A stretch of DNA of 64,000 nucleotides from Mycobacterium paragordonae (GTDB lineage Bacteria > Actinomycetota > Actinomycetes > Mycobacteriales > Mycobacteriaceae). The DNA lies in NCBI RefSeq assembly GCF_003614435.1, contig NZ_CP025546.1:1984001-2048000 (forward strand), written 5' to 3'. Every line of letters begins with the position of its first letter. The first letter of the stretch is position 1. Of the stretch, positions 34,522 to 42,679 are shown one piece after another. The notes beneath the pieces were generated by a model, which was not told the origin of the DNA, ran no database searches, and was given only the letters and a program-made list of their open reading frames with translations. The translations under genes were made by a program, and so were the position numbers.

Positions 34522-34589
34522 GTAGTAGCCAGCACCCGCAGCGGGGTCTGATCCAGACCGACCCCCCGCTGTGGGTCGGAAGCTACTAC
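34522..34589 (+). ncRNA. Long leader hairpin upstream of LeuA-domain gene
   Basis: A ~68-base element folds on itself: GTAGTAGC (34522-34529) with GCTACTAC (34582-34589), CCCGCAGCGGGG (34535-34546) with the CCCCGCTGTGGG region (34564-34575), and an inner GGTCTG/CAGACC tip. A 22-codon frame (34457-34525, MQLRRAASAVYRLRSCVLHR then VP) ends in tandem TAG codons exactly at the hairpin base. It lies 37 bases before the gene at 34627, so it may be a leader/attenuator; this is inference. Confidence 0.5.
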
Positions 34590-34626
34590 CGTCGGTCGCT
34601 CCTTCGAGCCAGAGAAGACCGGCACC

Positions 34627-35139
34627 GTGACGCACCCCGACCCAAGTTCTTACCGTTTCCGTGAAATCGCTTCCGCCAACGCGTGGTTCGGCCACCGCTT
34701 CGGCGTGGCATTGCCACGCGGGTTGCGTGAGCAGGCCGGCGCAATGTCATGGGAGCGCTTCGTCTCGGTTTACGGCCATGCCGCCGGACCGGTTCGCCTG
34801 GGGCACTGGTCGTGTACCGACGCCGAGCGACCCGCCGCTCGGATGGGACCGCAGGCGCGCAACTTTCGCGCCGTGATCGCTGTCGGCGACCGCATCGGCA
34901 CGTCCACTGCGGCCGCCGGCGGCGCGGTCGCGGCGCTCACCGCGATGCTGCATGGCCGCGGAATCCGGCTGGAGACATTGAACTTTCACCAGATGAGCTC
35001 GGAAGGTGACGCGGCTACCTTCGTTCGCGGCACGGATGGCGTCCGTACCGAATGGGCGATGGGGTGGGCTCACGACTGCACCGAGTCCGCGTTGCGCGCG
35101 GTCGTTACCTGCGTCAACCGGTTGATCGCCGGATCTTGA
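34627..35139 (+). CDS. Stand-alone LeuA regulatory-domain-like protein
   Basis: A 170-residue protein with no catalytic TIM barrel. Its C-terminal ~110 residues follow the pattern of the alpha-isopropylmalate synthase allosteric dimer domain: a Gly-rich AAGGAVAALTAMLHGRGIRL, then LNFHQMSSEGDAATFVRGTD, GVRTEWAMGWAHDCTESALR and AVVTCVNRLI, close to the family's (E)HAL..G.DA.A..YV...GVGxdxdixxASlxAvvsAvNR. In LeuA this domain binds leucine. Alone it could be a sensor, a regulator of LeuA, or an enzyme remnant. GTG start at 34627. An elaborate hairpin precedes it; cyp136 converges on it 11 bases downstream. Confidence 0.7.
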   Translation: MTHPDPSSYRFREIASANAWFGHRFGVALPRGLREQAGAMSWERFVSVYGHAAGPVRLGHWSCTDAERPAARMGPQARNFRAVIAVGDRIGTSTAAAGGAVAALTAMLHGRGIRLETLNFHQMSSEGDAATFVRGTDGVRTEWAMGWAHDCTESALRAVVTCVNRLIAGS

Positions 35140-35150
35140 GGACGATCCGT

Positions 35151-36632
35151 CTACAGCGGTCGCAACACGATGTGCATGCCGTCCATCGGCACCGGCATGC
35201 CGCCGTAGTCCCAGCGCGGCTGGTAGTCGGGCCGGGGCAGCTCAAGCCGGTAGCGCCGCAGCAGGCGATGCAGGATCGTCTTGACTTCCAGCTGACCGAA
35301 CACCATTCCGATGCACTTGTGCGCGCCCCCGCCGAACGGGGTGAACGCGTACCGGTGCCGCTTGTGCTCGTTGCGCGGTTCGGTGAAACGTTCGGGATCG
35401 AACTTCATTGGGTCGGTCCATATTTCGGGCAGGCGATGATTCATCCCGGGGAACGCGGTGATGTTGGTGCCCTTGGGCAGGTAGTAGCCCAGTAGTTCGG
35501 TGTCGCGCACCGTGCGCCGCATCGCCCACTGCACCGGGGTGACCAATCGGATGGACTCGTTCATCACCAGGTCCAGCGATTCCAGCTTTTCCAGCGACTC
35601 GATGTCCAGCGGGCCGTCGCCCAGGCGATCCGATTCGTCACGGCAGCGCTGCTGCCACTCCGGGTGGGCAGCCAGGTGATAGATCATCGTGGTGGCCGTC
35701 GAGGTGGAAGTGTCGTGCGCGGCCATCATCAGGAAGATCATGTGGTTGATGACGTCTTCGTCGGAGAACCGGTTGCCGTCCTCGTCCTCGGTCTGGCACA
35801 AGACGGTCAAGAGGTCGTTGCCTTCTTTGCCGCGCCGCTCCTTGACCCGCTCGGCGAAATAGTTCTCCAACAGTTCCCGCGCCTTGAGGCCGCGCCACCA
35901 GGTGAATGGGGGCACGCCCGTGCGGATCACCGCGTTGCCGGCACGGGTGGTGGTGGTGAACGCTTTATTCACCTTGGTCACCAACTCCCGGTCGGTGCCG
36001 GGTTCGTGTCCCATGAACACCATCGAGGCGATATCCAGCGTCATCTCTTTCATCGCCGGATACAGCAGAAAGCGCGGGTCGTTCGTCGCCCAGTCATCGG
36101 AGATGACGTGCTGCACAACCTGATCGATGTGCTCGAGGTAGCCGACCAGGCGGGAGCGGATGAACGCTTCCTGCATGATCCGCCGGTGAAACATGTGCTC
36201 TTCGAAGTCGAGCAGCATCAATCCGCGTCGGAAGAACGGGCCGATCACCGGGACCCAGCCTTGCTGGGAGAAGTCCTTGTTGCGGTTGGAGTAGATGGCC
36301 TGGGCGGCATCCGGTCCCAACGCCGTGACGAACGGCAGGAAGGGCGAGTCGCCGAAGATGAGCGGGCCACGGGTCTCGTACAGGAACATCAGGTAGTCGG
36401 GCCCGCCGCGCAACATCTCGATCATGTGACCGAGGATCGGCAGGCCGGCGTCGCCGACGATCGGTTTGAGTCCACTGCCCGGGGGCGGGTCGGCGAGCGT
36501 CTTCTCCGGGAACTGGGTGTTGCGCAGTTTGCGCTCCACCAGTCCCATACCGGGAAAGTTGTTGAACGACGGCGTAAACCGACGTTTGGCTTGATCGAGC
36601 AGATAGTCGGGGGTGCTGATGGTCGTCGCCAT
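35151..36632 (-). CDS. cyp136: Cytochrome P450 CYP136
   Basis: A 493-residue P450. The heme loop is FTPFGGGAHKCIGM with Cys440; I-helix AAHDTST (304-310); ExxR in NESIR (E359-R362). The long N-terminus and helix pattern resemble CYP51-like bacterial P450s, and length and gene context (divergent TetR then SDR) match remembered M. tuberculosis CYP136 (Rv3059). It probably hydroxylates a lipid or sterol-like molecule, but the substrate is unknown. Its promoter shares a perfect palindrome with the TetR gene, so derepression by a ligand is likely. Confidence 0.93.
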   Translation of the reverse strand: MATTISTPDYLLDQAKRRFTPSFNNFPGMGLVERKLRNTQFPEKTLADPPPGSGLKPIVGDAGLPILGHMIEMLRGGPDYLMFLYETRGPLIFGDSPFLPFVTALGPDAAQAIYSNRNKDFSQQGWVPVIGPFFRRGLMLLDFEEHMFHRRIMQEAFIRSRLVGYLEHIDQVVQHVISDDWATNDPRFLLYPAMKEMTLDIASMVFMGHEPGTDRELVTKVNKAFTTTTRAGNAVIRTGVPPFTWWRGLKARELLENYFAERVKERRGKEGNDLLTVLCQTEDEDGNRFSDEDVINHMIFLMMAAHDTSTSTATTMIYHLAAHPEWQQRCRDESDRLGDGPLDIESLEKLESLDLVMNESIRLVTPVQWAMRRTVRDTELLGYYLPKGTNITAFPGMNHRLPEIWTDPMKFDPERFTEPRNEHKRHRYAFTPFGGGAHKCIGMVFGQLEVKTILHRLLRRYRLELPRPDYQPRWDYGGMPVPMDGMHIVLRPL

Positions 36633-36686
36633 TGACGCGCGCTCCTAACCGGTTGTGGTCACCGTCACTTTTTTCACTATTTCGGA

Positions 36687-36710
36687 AAAACTTGACGCCT
36701 GTCAAGTTTT
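36687..36710. promoter_or_regulatory. TetR operator between cyp136 and tetR
   Basis: AAAACTTGAC (36687-36696) and GTCAAGTTTT (36701-36710) form a perfect 10-4-10 palindrome in the 120-base divergent gap. It is the best candidate site for the adjacent TetR protein, controlling both cyp136 and itself. Confidence 0.8.
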
Positions 36711-36752
36711 CTTTTTGGATTGGTGTGGTGCATGGTCAAGGTGTGATCGCGA

Positions 36753-37400
36753 GTGAGTAGTCCGGCCGCCGACGAGGGGCAGGGGGCGCCGGCGTCACGC
36801 CGGCGTGGTGACAAGCACCGGCAGGCGATCATGCAGGCGGTTCGTGAGCTTCTGCAGGAGGGTCCATTCTCGGAGCTCTCGGTCAGCGCCATCAGCCTGC
36901 GGGCGGGTGTGGCGCGCTCGGGTTTCTACTTCTACTTCGATTCCAAGTACTCGGTGCTCGCGCAGATGCTGGCCGAGGCGGCCGAGGAACTGGAGGAGCT
37001 GACGCACTACTTCGCCCCGCGTCAGCCCGGGGAATCACCTGAGCAGTTCGCCAAGCGGATGGTCGGCAGTGCCGCGGCGGTCTACACCGATAACGACCCG
37101 GTGGTGAGGGCGTGTGACGCCGCTCGCCACACCGACGTTGAGATCCAGCAGATTCTCGACCGGCAGTTCGACGTGGTGTTCCGCCAGATCGTCAGCGTGG
37201 TGGATGCCGAAATGAAGGCAGGCACCGCCCGGCCGATCAGCGACGACATCCCTACGCTGATTCGCACCCTGACAGGGGCCACGGCGCTCGCCTTGACGGG
37301 AGACCCACTGATGGTGGGCAATGAAAGTGACTTCGAGCGCCGGGTCGCCGTGCTCGAGCAGATGTGGCTCAACGCGCTGTGGGGCGGCCCGAGCCGGTAG
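36753..37400 (+). CDS. TetR-family repressor (cyp136 neighbour)
   Basis: A 215-residue TetR protein. The N-terminal helix-turn-helix is FSELSVSAISLRAGVARSGF followed by YFYFDSKYSVLAQML; the rest is the alpha-helical ligand domain. It begins with GTG, lies divergent from cyp136 and 15 bases before the SDR gene, the same trio as remembered Rv3057c-Rv3059. It very likely binds the palindrome at 36687-36710. Ligand unknown, perhaps the P450 substrate. Confidence 0.92.
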   Translation: MSSPAADEGQGAPASRRRGDKHRQAIMQAVRELLQEGPFSELSVSAISLRAGVARSGFYFYFDSKYSVLAQMLAEAAEELEELTHYFAPRQPGESPEQFAKRMVGSAAAVYTDNDPVVRACDAARHTDVEIQQILDRQFDVVFRQIVSVVDAEMKAGTARPISDDIPTLIRTLTGATALALTGDPLMVGNESDFERRVAVLEQMWLNALWGGPSR

Positions 37401-37415
37401 GTATCGTTGCCGACC

Positions 37416-38294
37416 ATGGTGCAGAGCGGCTCCACGGAGTATTTCGCGGGCAAGCGGTGTTTCGTAACCGGCGCGGCCAGTGGCATCGGCCGCGCCACGG
37501 CATTGCGGCTGGCCGCACACGGCGCCGAACTGTATCTGACCGACCGCGACGGGGACGGTCTGGCGCAAACCGTGGCGGACGCCCGGTCGCTGGGTGCGCA
37601 GGTGCCGGCGCACCGGGTGCTCGACATCTCGAAGTACGACGAAGTGGCCGCGTTCGCCGCCGACATCCATGCCGGGCATTCCAGCATGGATGTGGTGCTG
37701 AACATCGCCGGCGTATCGGCCTGGGGGACCGTCGACCGGTTGTCCCACGCGCAGTGGGAAAAGATGATCTCGATCAACTTGATGGGCCCGATCCACGTGA
37801 TCGAGTCCTTCGTCCCGCAAATGATCGCCGCGCGCCGCGGCGGACACGTCGTCAACGTTTCCTCGGCGGCCGGAATCGTCGCGCTGCCATGGCATGCCGC
37901 GTACAGCGCCAGTAAGTACGGACTCCGCGGACTGTCCGAGGTGCTGCGATTCGACCTGGCCCGGCACCGCATCGCGGTGTCGGTGGTGGTGCCCGGCGCC
38001 GTGAAGACTCCGTTGGTCAACACCGTCGAAATCGCCGGCGTGGACCGGGAAGACCCGCACGTGGCGCGCTGGGTGGACCGTTTCAGCGGCCACGCGGTCT
38101 CACCGGAGCGGGCGGCCGAGAAGATCCTGGCCGGGGTCGCGAAGAAGCGCTACCTGATCTACACCTCGCAGGACATCAGGGCGCTGTATGCGTTCAAGCG
38201 GCTGGCTTGGTGGCCGTACAGCGTCGCGATGCGTCGGGTCAACGCGATCTTCACGCGGGCGCTTCGGCCGGCACCGCCGCAGTTGGAGCGTTAA
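37416..38294 (+). CDS. Short-chain dehydrogenase (cyp136 cluster)
   Basis: A 292-residue classical SDR. The NAD(P) motif is VTGAASGIGRATALRLAAHG, then NIAGVSAWGT (NAG motif) and catalytic Ser/Tyr/Lys in VNVSSAAGIVALPWHAAYSA followed by SKYG. The C-terminal ~50 residues extend past the core fold and are basic and hydrophobic (WWPYSVAMRRVNAIFTRAL), possibly membrane-associating. ATG at 37416 was preferred to a TTG nine bases earlier. Probably cotranscribed with the TetR gene and oxidises an alcohol produced by CYP136. Confidence 0.92.
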   Translation: MVQSGSTEYFAGKRCFVTGAASGIGRATALRLAAHGAELYLTDRDGDGLAQTVADARSLGAQVPAHRVLDISKYDEVAAFAADIHAGHSSMDVVLNIAGVSAWGTVDRLSHAQWEKMISINLMGPIHVIESFVPQMIAARRGGHVVNVSSAAGIVALPWHAAYSASKYGLRGLSEVLRFDLARHRIAVSVVVPGAVKTPLVNTVEIAGVDREDPHVARWVDRFSGHAVSPERAAEKILAGVAKKRYLIYTSQDIRALYAFKRLAWWPYSVAMRRVNAIFTRALRPAPPQLER

Positions 38295-38365
38295 GGCGGC
38301 GTTTCCGGCTGCATTCGCTGCAGGACAGGGACGTTCGGCGATTTCGGGTTCTTGGAGCACCTTCC

Positions 38366-38397
38366 GGGCACGATCCACGATCCACGATCCAGTGCCC
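38366..38397. repeat. Three 7-bp repeats inside a small hairpin
   Basis: ACGATCC is repeated three times in tandem (38370-38390) and is framed by GGGCAC (38366-38371) and GTGCCC (38392-38397), so the repeat forms the loop of a hairpin between the SDR and PucR genes. Confidence 0.75.
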
Positions 38398-38489
38398 AGA
38401 TTTCGGCCCTGCGGCGGTTTGTCTTCCGCTGATGCCCACTGGGGATCTACCGTCTCCGTGGGGGCCGACACATTTCGGCGGAGGTTGGC

Positions 38490-39761
38490 GTGGACAGCGA
38501 TGTCGCAAGGATTGTTGCCCGACTCGATGAGCAGGCCGCCACGATCAGTGATGTCCTCTGTACCGCGGCCCAGGAGGGTGTGCCGGAGCTTCCCCGCGAC
38601 GATGAGATGAGCGCGTTGATGCGTGCCGCCATGAGCGATCAGCTCCACACGATATTCCGTGCGCTGCTCCGGGACATCGATGTCACCAGAATCGCGGTGC
38701 CGGCAACACATACCGAGTACGCCAGAGTTCTCGCCCGCCGGGGCATTCCGATCAAAGCGATGATGCGCGCCCACCGGCTCGGGCAGCGCCGGCTGGGTGC
38801 GGTGGTCTTCGCCGAACTGCAGGCCGCCGGCATGGCGCCCGAAACCCAGGTCACGGTGGTTGAAAGTCTCGCCAGGACGTTGTCGAAATACGTCGACGTG
38901 CTGTCACAGCAGGCTCTTGCGGCCTACCAGGGTGAGCACGGGCTGGTGCTGACGGCGCAGCGCATCCAAGGCGAAGTCCAGATTCGAGACGTGCTCGATG
39001 ACGTCAAATCGTTTGACGTCGAGTCGGTTTCGATGGCCATCGGTTATCCGCTGAGCTGGGAGCACCTTGCGCTCATCGTGTGGTACCCGGGCAGGGACCC
39101 TGCACCCGAGCGTCTCGGCGGCCTGTCGGAGTTCGTTCGTGCGCTGGCCGTGGCCGCCGACACTGACGCAAGTCCACTCCTGGTCGGTGCCGACGGGGCT
39201 GCATGGTGGGTGTGGTTGCCCTACCGCTCAGTGCCCGGTGAAGCCATCGCGCGCATCCGCGAATTCGTCCGCCTACGAACGGATGCCCCCAACGTTGCGA
39301 TCGGGGCGATGGGTTGCGGCGTCGAAGGATTCCGCCGTTCCCATCGCCAGGCGCAGCGTGCGCGCACCGCCGCGCAGGCGCGCACCAGCCCGCCGGGTGA
39401 GGTGGTCGCGGCAACCGATGCCGGCATCGTCTCGGCGGCACTGCTTTATGTCGATGTCGATCTCGATCTCGATGCCGACGTCGAGGAGATACGCGGATGG
39501 GTGACCGACGTCCTCGGCCCGTTGGCGTCGGATACCGACGACGATGCCCGGCTGCGCGAGATATTGCGGATCTATCTTTATTTCGGCCGGCCGTACCGGG
39601 TCGCGGAGGAGCTGAATGTGCCTCTTGCGGCCGTCAGGTATGACGTGCGGCGAGCTGTCGAAAGGCGGGGCCGTCCGATCGGGGACAAGCGCAACGTCGA
39701 ACTCGCTCTGATCGCCTGTCAGCGATACGGTAGCGCCGTCCTGCGGCCGCTGCAGGACTGA
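38490..39761 (+). CDS. PucR/CdaR-type transcriptional regulator, second copy
   Basis: A 423-residue regulator of the same family as 16236-17519. The N-terminal part has the RsbRD-like ARRGIPIKAMMRAHRLGQRR segment; the middle is GGDEF-like; the C-terminal helix-turn-helix is LREILRIYLYFGRPYRVAEE, LNVPLAAVRYDVRRAVERRG. A repeat of Asp-rich residues (DVDLDLDADVEE) links the domains. GTG at 38490 follows GGAGG. The targets are unknown; neighbours are the CYP136 cluster upstream and convergent dinB2 downstream. Confidence 0.88.
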   Translation: MDSDVARIVARLDEQAATISDVLCTAAQEGVPELPRDDEMSALMRAAMSDQLHTIFRALLRDIDVTRIAVPATHTEYARVLARRGIPIKAMMRAHRLGQRRLGAVVFAELQAAGMAPETQVTVVESLARTLSKYVDVLSQQALAAYQGEHGLVLTAQRIQGEVQIRDVLDDVKSFDVESVSMAIGYPLSWEHLALIVWYPGRDPAPERLGGLSEFVRALAVAADTDASPLLVGADGAAWWVWLPYRSVPGEAIARIREFVRLRTDAPNVAIGAMGCGVEGFRRSHRQAQRARTAAQARTSPPGEVVAATDAGIVSAALLYVDVDLDLDADVEEIRGWVTDVLGPLASDTDDDARLREILRIYLYFGRPYRVAEELNVPLAAVRYDVRRAVERRGRPIGDKRNVELALIACQRYGSAVLRPLQD

Positions 39762-39830
39762 CGCTCAGGGCTAAGCGCCCGGCAGCACAACGTGTTTCGC
39801 TGATATTCGTATGGTCATGCGACAGTGAGG

Positions 39831-40859
39831 TCAGGACGGCATTTCCAGCTCCAGGCGAACGCCGAGCAGGCGGACCGGCCGGTCGAGTTCGAACAGGTCC
39901 AGGATGCGCAGGGCGGCCGCGGTGATGACGTCGGATTCGGTAGTCGGAGCCTCCAGTTTGCGGATCTTGGTGCGGGTGTAGAAGGTCGCGGACCGGACGG
40001 TGACCGCCACCCGGGTGACGATCCGCCCCGAGGCAACCACGTCATCGAGTGCCCGCTGAGCCAAATCGACGATCGCCGAATCCATTTCGGCACGCTCGGT
40101 GAGATCGTGCGGGAAAGTGACGACATGGCTGCGGGACCGTGGCACCCACGGCTGCGCGCTGACCTCGGTGTCGCCGCCTCCCTTCGCGAGTAGCAGCAAC
40201 CACAGGCCGGTGCGGGGGCCGAACGTCGACGTCAACAGCTCACCATCGGTGCGGGCGAGTTGTCCCACCGTGCTGATATCAAGGCCGGCAAGCTTTTTCG
40301 ACGTCTTCGGGCCGATGCCCCAGAGCGCGTCGACGGGACGGTCGGCCATCAGCGTCATCCAGTTGGCCTCGGTGAGCTGGAACACCCCGGCGGGTTTCGC
40401 GAAGCCGGTGGCGACCTTGGCGCGTTGTTTGTTGTCGCTGATGCCCACCGAGCAGGAGAGTCCGGTTTCCGCCGCGACGACGCTGCGGATGGTGTCGGCA
40501 ACCTCGACGGGGTCGGCCGGCACCGCGACGTATGCCTCGTCCCAGCCCCATACCTCGACGGGATGCCCCAGATCGCGCAGCAGGCCCATCACCTGTTCCG
40601 AGGCGGCGTCGTAGGCGGCGGGGTCCGAGGCAAGAAAGGTGGCATCCGGGCACCGGCGTGCGGCCGCGCGCAGCGGCATGCCGGCATGCACCCCGAATGA
40701 ACGGGCCTCATAGGACGCACAGGTGACGACCTTCCGCGGTTCGGTGGGGTCGCCGCTGCCGCCGACGATGACCGGCAGTCCGGCCAGTTCGGGATGGCGG
40801 CGCAGTTCGACGGAGGCGAGGAACTGGTCGAGGTCGACGTGCAGGATCCAGCGCGTCAT
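39831..40859 (-). CDS. dinB2: Y-family DNA polymerase IV (DinB2/DinP)
   Basis: A 342-residue Y-family polymerase. The palm begins MTRWILHVDLDQFLASVELR with catalytic Asp residues in VDLDQF; PVIVGG and the YEARSFGVHAGMPL finger follow; the second acidic patch is WGWDEAYVAVPA, where the usual SxDE reads GWDE. The HhH thumb is WGIGPKTSKKLAGLDISTVG and a little-finger domain follows. DinB enzymes copy damaged DNA with low fidelity. Its ATG at 40859 is eight bases after the TetR stop, so it is the second gene of an operon as in remembered Rv3055-Rv3056. A longer frame upstream reads into the TetR gene and was rejected. Confidence 0.93.
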   Translation of the reverse strand: MTRWILHVDLDQFLASVELRRHPELAGLPVIVGGSGDPTEPRKVVTCASYEARSFGVHAGMPLRAAARRCPDATFLASDPAAYDAASEQVMGLLRDLGHPVEVWGWDEAYVAVPADPVEVADTIRSVVAAETGLSCSVGISDNKQRAKVATGFAKPAGVFQLTEANWMTLMADRPVDALWGIGPKTSKKLAGLDISTVGQLARTDGELLTSTFGPRTGLWLLLLAKGGGDTEVSAQPWVPRSRSHVVTFPHDLTERAEMDSAIVDLAQRALDDVVASGRIVTRVAVTVRSATFYTRTKIRKLEAPTTESDVITAAALRILDLFELDRPVRLLGVRLELEMPS

Positions 40860-40867
40860 GTCCGCGC

Positions 40868-41494
40868 TCAGCGTCCGCAGAGCTTGCGGGCCAGGCTCGC
40901 CCAGGCATCGGCCAGTGTCTCGGGGGTGTGGCCGCCCTCGGAGATCTGGTACTCGACATAGCCGACGTCGAGCAGGGCCAGCAGCGCGTCGGTCTGCACG
41001 TCCAGGTCGCCGGAGGTGTGCGCGGCGTGCAGCAGCACCCGCACATGGGTGCGCAGCACGAGGGCGGCGCCGACGTGTCGCATGTGCGGGTCCCGGCTGG
41101 CGGCGGACATCAGCTCGCGGTGGGTGTGGGCGAAGCGGATGCGTTCCCGGCCGAAGGCGATCAGCCTCTCCAGAGGTGGCGCATCGGGCCCCAGCGGCGG
41201 CGGCCCGAAGAGGAATGCCTGTTGGCTGGCTTTCTCGTCTTCGTCGAGCAGCACCAGCATCAGGCCGGATCGGCTGCCGAACCGGCGGAACAGGGTGCCC
41301 TTGCCGACGCCGGCGGCGGCAGCGATGTCGTCCATGGTGACCGCACCGGCGCCGCGTTGCGCGACCAGCTGACGCGCGGCCTGCAGCAGCAGCGCCCGGT
41401 TTCGCGCCGCGTCGCTTCGCTCCGGCAGCGGCTCCCCGGTCAGGTCTTCGTGCGCAGCGAGCCGCAATCCGCCTGTTCCCTCGACACTGCCCAC
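40868..41494 (-). CDS. TetR-family regulator upstream of dinB2
   Basis: A 208-residue TetR protein. The helix-turn-helix is GAGAVTMDDIAAAAGVGKGT followed by LFRRFGSRSGLMLVLLDEDE. The remaining helices form the ligand domain, containing LERLIAFGRERIRFAHTHRE. It is divergent from the FMN reductase gene and a perfect 14-bp palindrome sits in the gap. It is therefore likely to repress both transcription units and may respond to an electrophile or quinone that the reductase handles. Confidence 0.92.
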   Translation of the reverse strand: MGSVEGTGGLRLAAHEDLTGEPLPERSDAARNRALLLQAARQLVAQRGAGAVTMDDIAAAAGVGKGTLFRRFGSRSGLMLVLLDEDEKASQQAFLFGPPPLGPDAPPLERLIAFGRERIRFAHTHRELMSAASRDPHMRHVGAALVLRTHVRVLLHAAHTSGDLDVQTDALLALLDVGYVEYQISEGGHTPETLADAWASLARKLCGR

Positions 41495-41520
41495 CTCTGC
41501 ACTTTAACGCGGCGGGAATA

Positions 41521-41540
41521 AAGCGGACTATAGTCCGTTT
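41521..41540. promoter_or_regulatory. TetR operator between tetR-dinB2 and FMN reductase
   Basis: CGGACTATAGTCCG (41524-41537) is a perfect palindrome, extended to 20 bp with one mismatch pair (41521-41540). It lies 27 bases from the TetR start and 44 from the reductase start, a classic shared operator. Confidence 0.8.
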
Positions 41541-41583
41541 CATCGGTGCAAGGATGGACATCAACAACCGAAGGGAACGGACA

Positions 41584-42144
41584 GTGACTGGAATCAAGAT
41601 CTTGGCTCTGGTGGGCAGCCTGCGTGCGGGGTCGGTCAACCGGCAGATCGCCGAACTGGCGGCCGAGTTGGCCCCCGAAGGGGTCACCGTCGCGGTGTTC
41701 GAAGGGCTGGGGGAGGTTCCCTTCTACAACGAGGACATCGACGACGCGATGAACAGCGAGTTGGACCAGGCGCCGGCGCAGGCCGCAGCATTGCGCGCCG
41801 CGGCCGCCGAGGCCGATGCCGCGCTGGTGGTCACGCCGGAATACAACGGGTCTCTTCCCGCGGTGGTGAAGAACGCGATCGACTGGCTCTCGCGGCCCTT
41901 CGGCAACGGGGCATTGAAAGACAAGCCGCTGGCGGTGATCGGCGGATCGGCCGGTCAGTACGGCGGGGTATGGGCGCACGACGAGACCCGCAAGTCGTTC
42001 GGTATCGCCGGCGCCCGGGTGAGTGACGCGATCAAGCTTTCGGTGCCGTTCGCGACCTTGGGTGGCAACGCCCCGTCCGACAACGAGGAGTTGGCGGCCA
42101 ACCTGCGCGACGTGGTCGGCAAGCTGGTCGCAGAGGTCGGCTGA
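41584..42144 (+). CDS. NAD(P)H-dependent FMN reductase
   Basis: A 186-residue flavodoxin-like reductase. The FMN phosphate loop is LVGSLRAGSVNRQIAELAAE; the isoalloxazine region is VVTPEYNGSLPAVVKNAIDW and the GGSAGQYGG loop, as in Azr/ChrR-type quinone and chromate reductases. GTG at 41584 with AAGGGA upstream was chosen; an ATG ten codons earlier lacks a ribosome site. It matches remembered Rv3054c. Two strong hairpins follow its stop. Confidence 0.92.
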   Translation: MTGIKILALVGSLRAGSVNRQIAELAAELAPEGVTVAVFEGLGEVPFYNEDIDDAMNSELDQAPAQAAALRAAAAEADAALVVTPEYNGSLPAVVKNAIDWLSRPFGNGALKDKPLAVIGGSAGQYGGVWAHDETRKSFGIAGARVSDAIKLSVPFATLGGNAPSDNEELAANLRDVVGKLVAEVG

Positions 42145-42156
42145 ACCGTTTGCATC

Positions 42157-42219
42157 GAGCCGGCCGCGGCCGGCTCAACCCTCTAGTCAAAGCCGTCGGC
42201 GCTCTCGCCGACGGCTTTG
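42157..42219 (+). terminator. Double hairpin terminator after FMN reductase
   Basis: The 20-base palindrome GAGCCGGCCGCGGCCGGCTC (42157-42176) is followed by CAAAGCCGTCGGCG/CGCCGACGGCTTTG (42188-42201 with 42206-42219, CTCT loop), a perfect 14-bp stem. The second resembles an intrinsic terminator and isolates nrdHIE from upstream transcription. Confidence 0.8.
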
Positions 42220-42679
42220 CTGGCATGTGACGGCAAGGCTGCGTGGAGCGGCTTTGTCGGTGGTCGCTGATATACCTCTGATTCATGACCGCCGTGTTGC
42301 CCGTGGGGATACCTCACCGTCGCGATTTTGTGATCTGCGACACGCCGAAGCGACACGCCCGACGGGCCCTGCTACCTGGGAATTTCAGGAATGTTATTCA
42401 GAACATCTTGTATCTCTTCTTGTTGTCACCCCCTAGGTGTAGTGTTTCGAGGACCGGCAGATCCCAGGTTCACCAAGTCCCGATCAGGTTCCGACCGACC
42501 AGGCGGGGCGCGATGAACTTCCCGGAATCGGAAAGCGCATCTCGAGTCAGGTCAGCTCGAAATCAGCGCCCGCACGACGGGAATCTGGGGGCTCGCCGGG
42601 ACGCTGAACATAGCGTGGTTGTGCCAATCCAGTCGTTGCCCATTCCCCTCACATCCCCCCGCAAAGGAGCGGTACGCCC
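42220..42679. other. Promoter region of nrdHIE
   Basis: A 460-base non-coding stretch before nrdH. Apart from the NrdR-type element at 42431-42446 no gene or other clear structure was seen; the long leader (~225 bases after the -10) is unusually long and could hold further control. Confidence 0.6.
42431..42446 (+). promoter_or_regulatory. nrdHp: NrdR-box-like element overlapping -10 of nrdHIE
   Basis: CCCCTAGGTGTAGTGT is nearly identical to CCCCTAGGGGTAGTGT upstream of nrdF2 (51827-51842). Its reverse complement starts ACACTA, one good NrdR half-site (family consensus ACACWATATATWGTGT). TAGTGT also fits the TANNNT -10. Repressor binding would occlude RNA polymerase. Confidence 0.65.

Noticed and set aside
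40860..41687. N-terminal extension of dinB2 by 276 codons
   Set aside because: It overlaps the TetR gene on the same strand and is Arg/Ala-rich; MTRWILHVDLDQF is the proper polymerase start.
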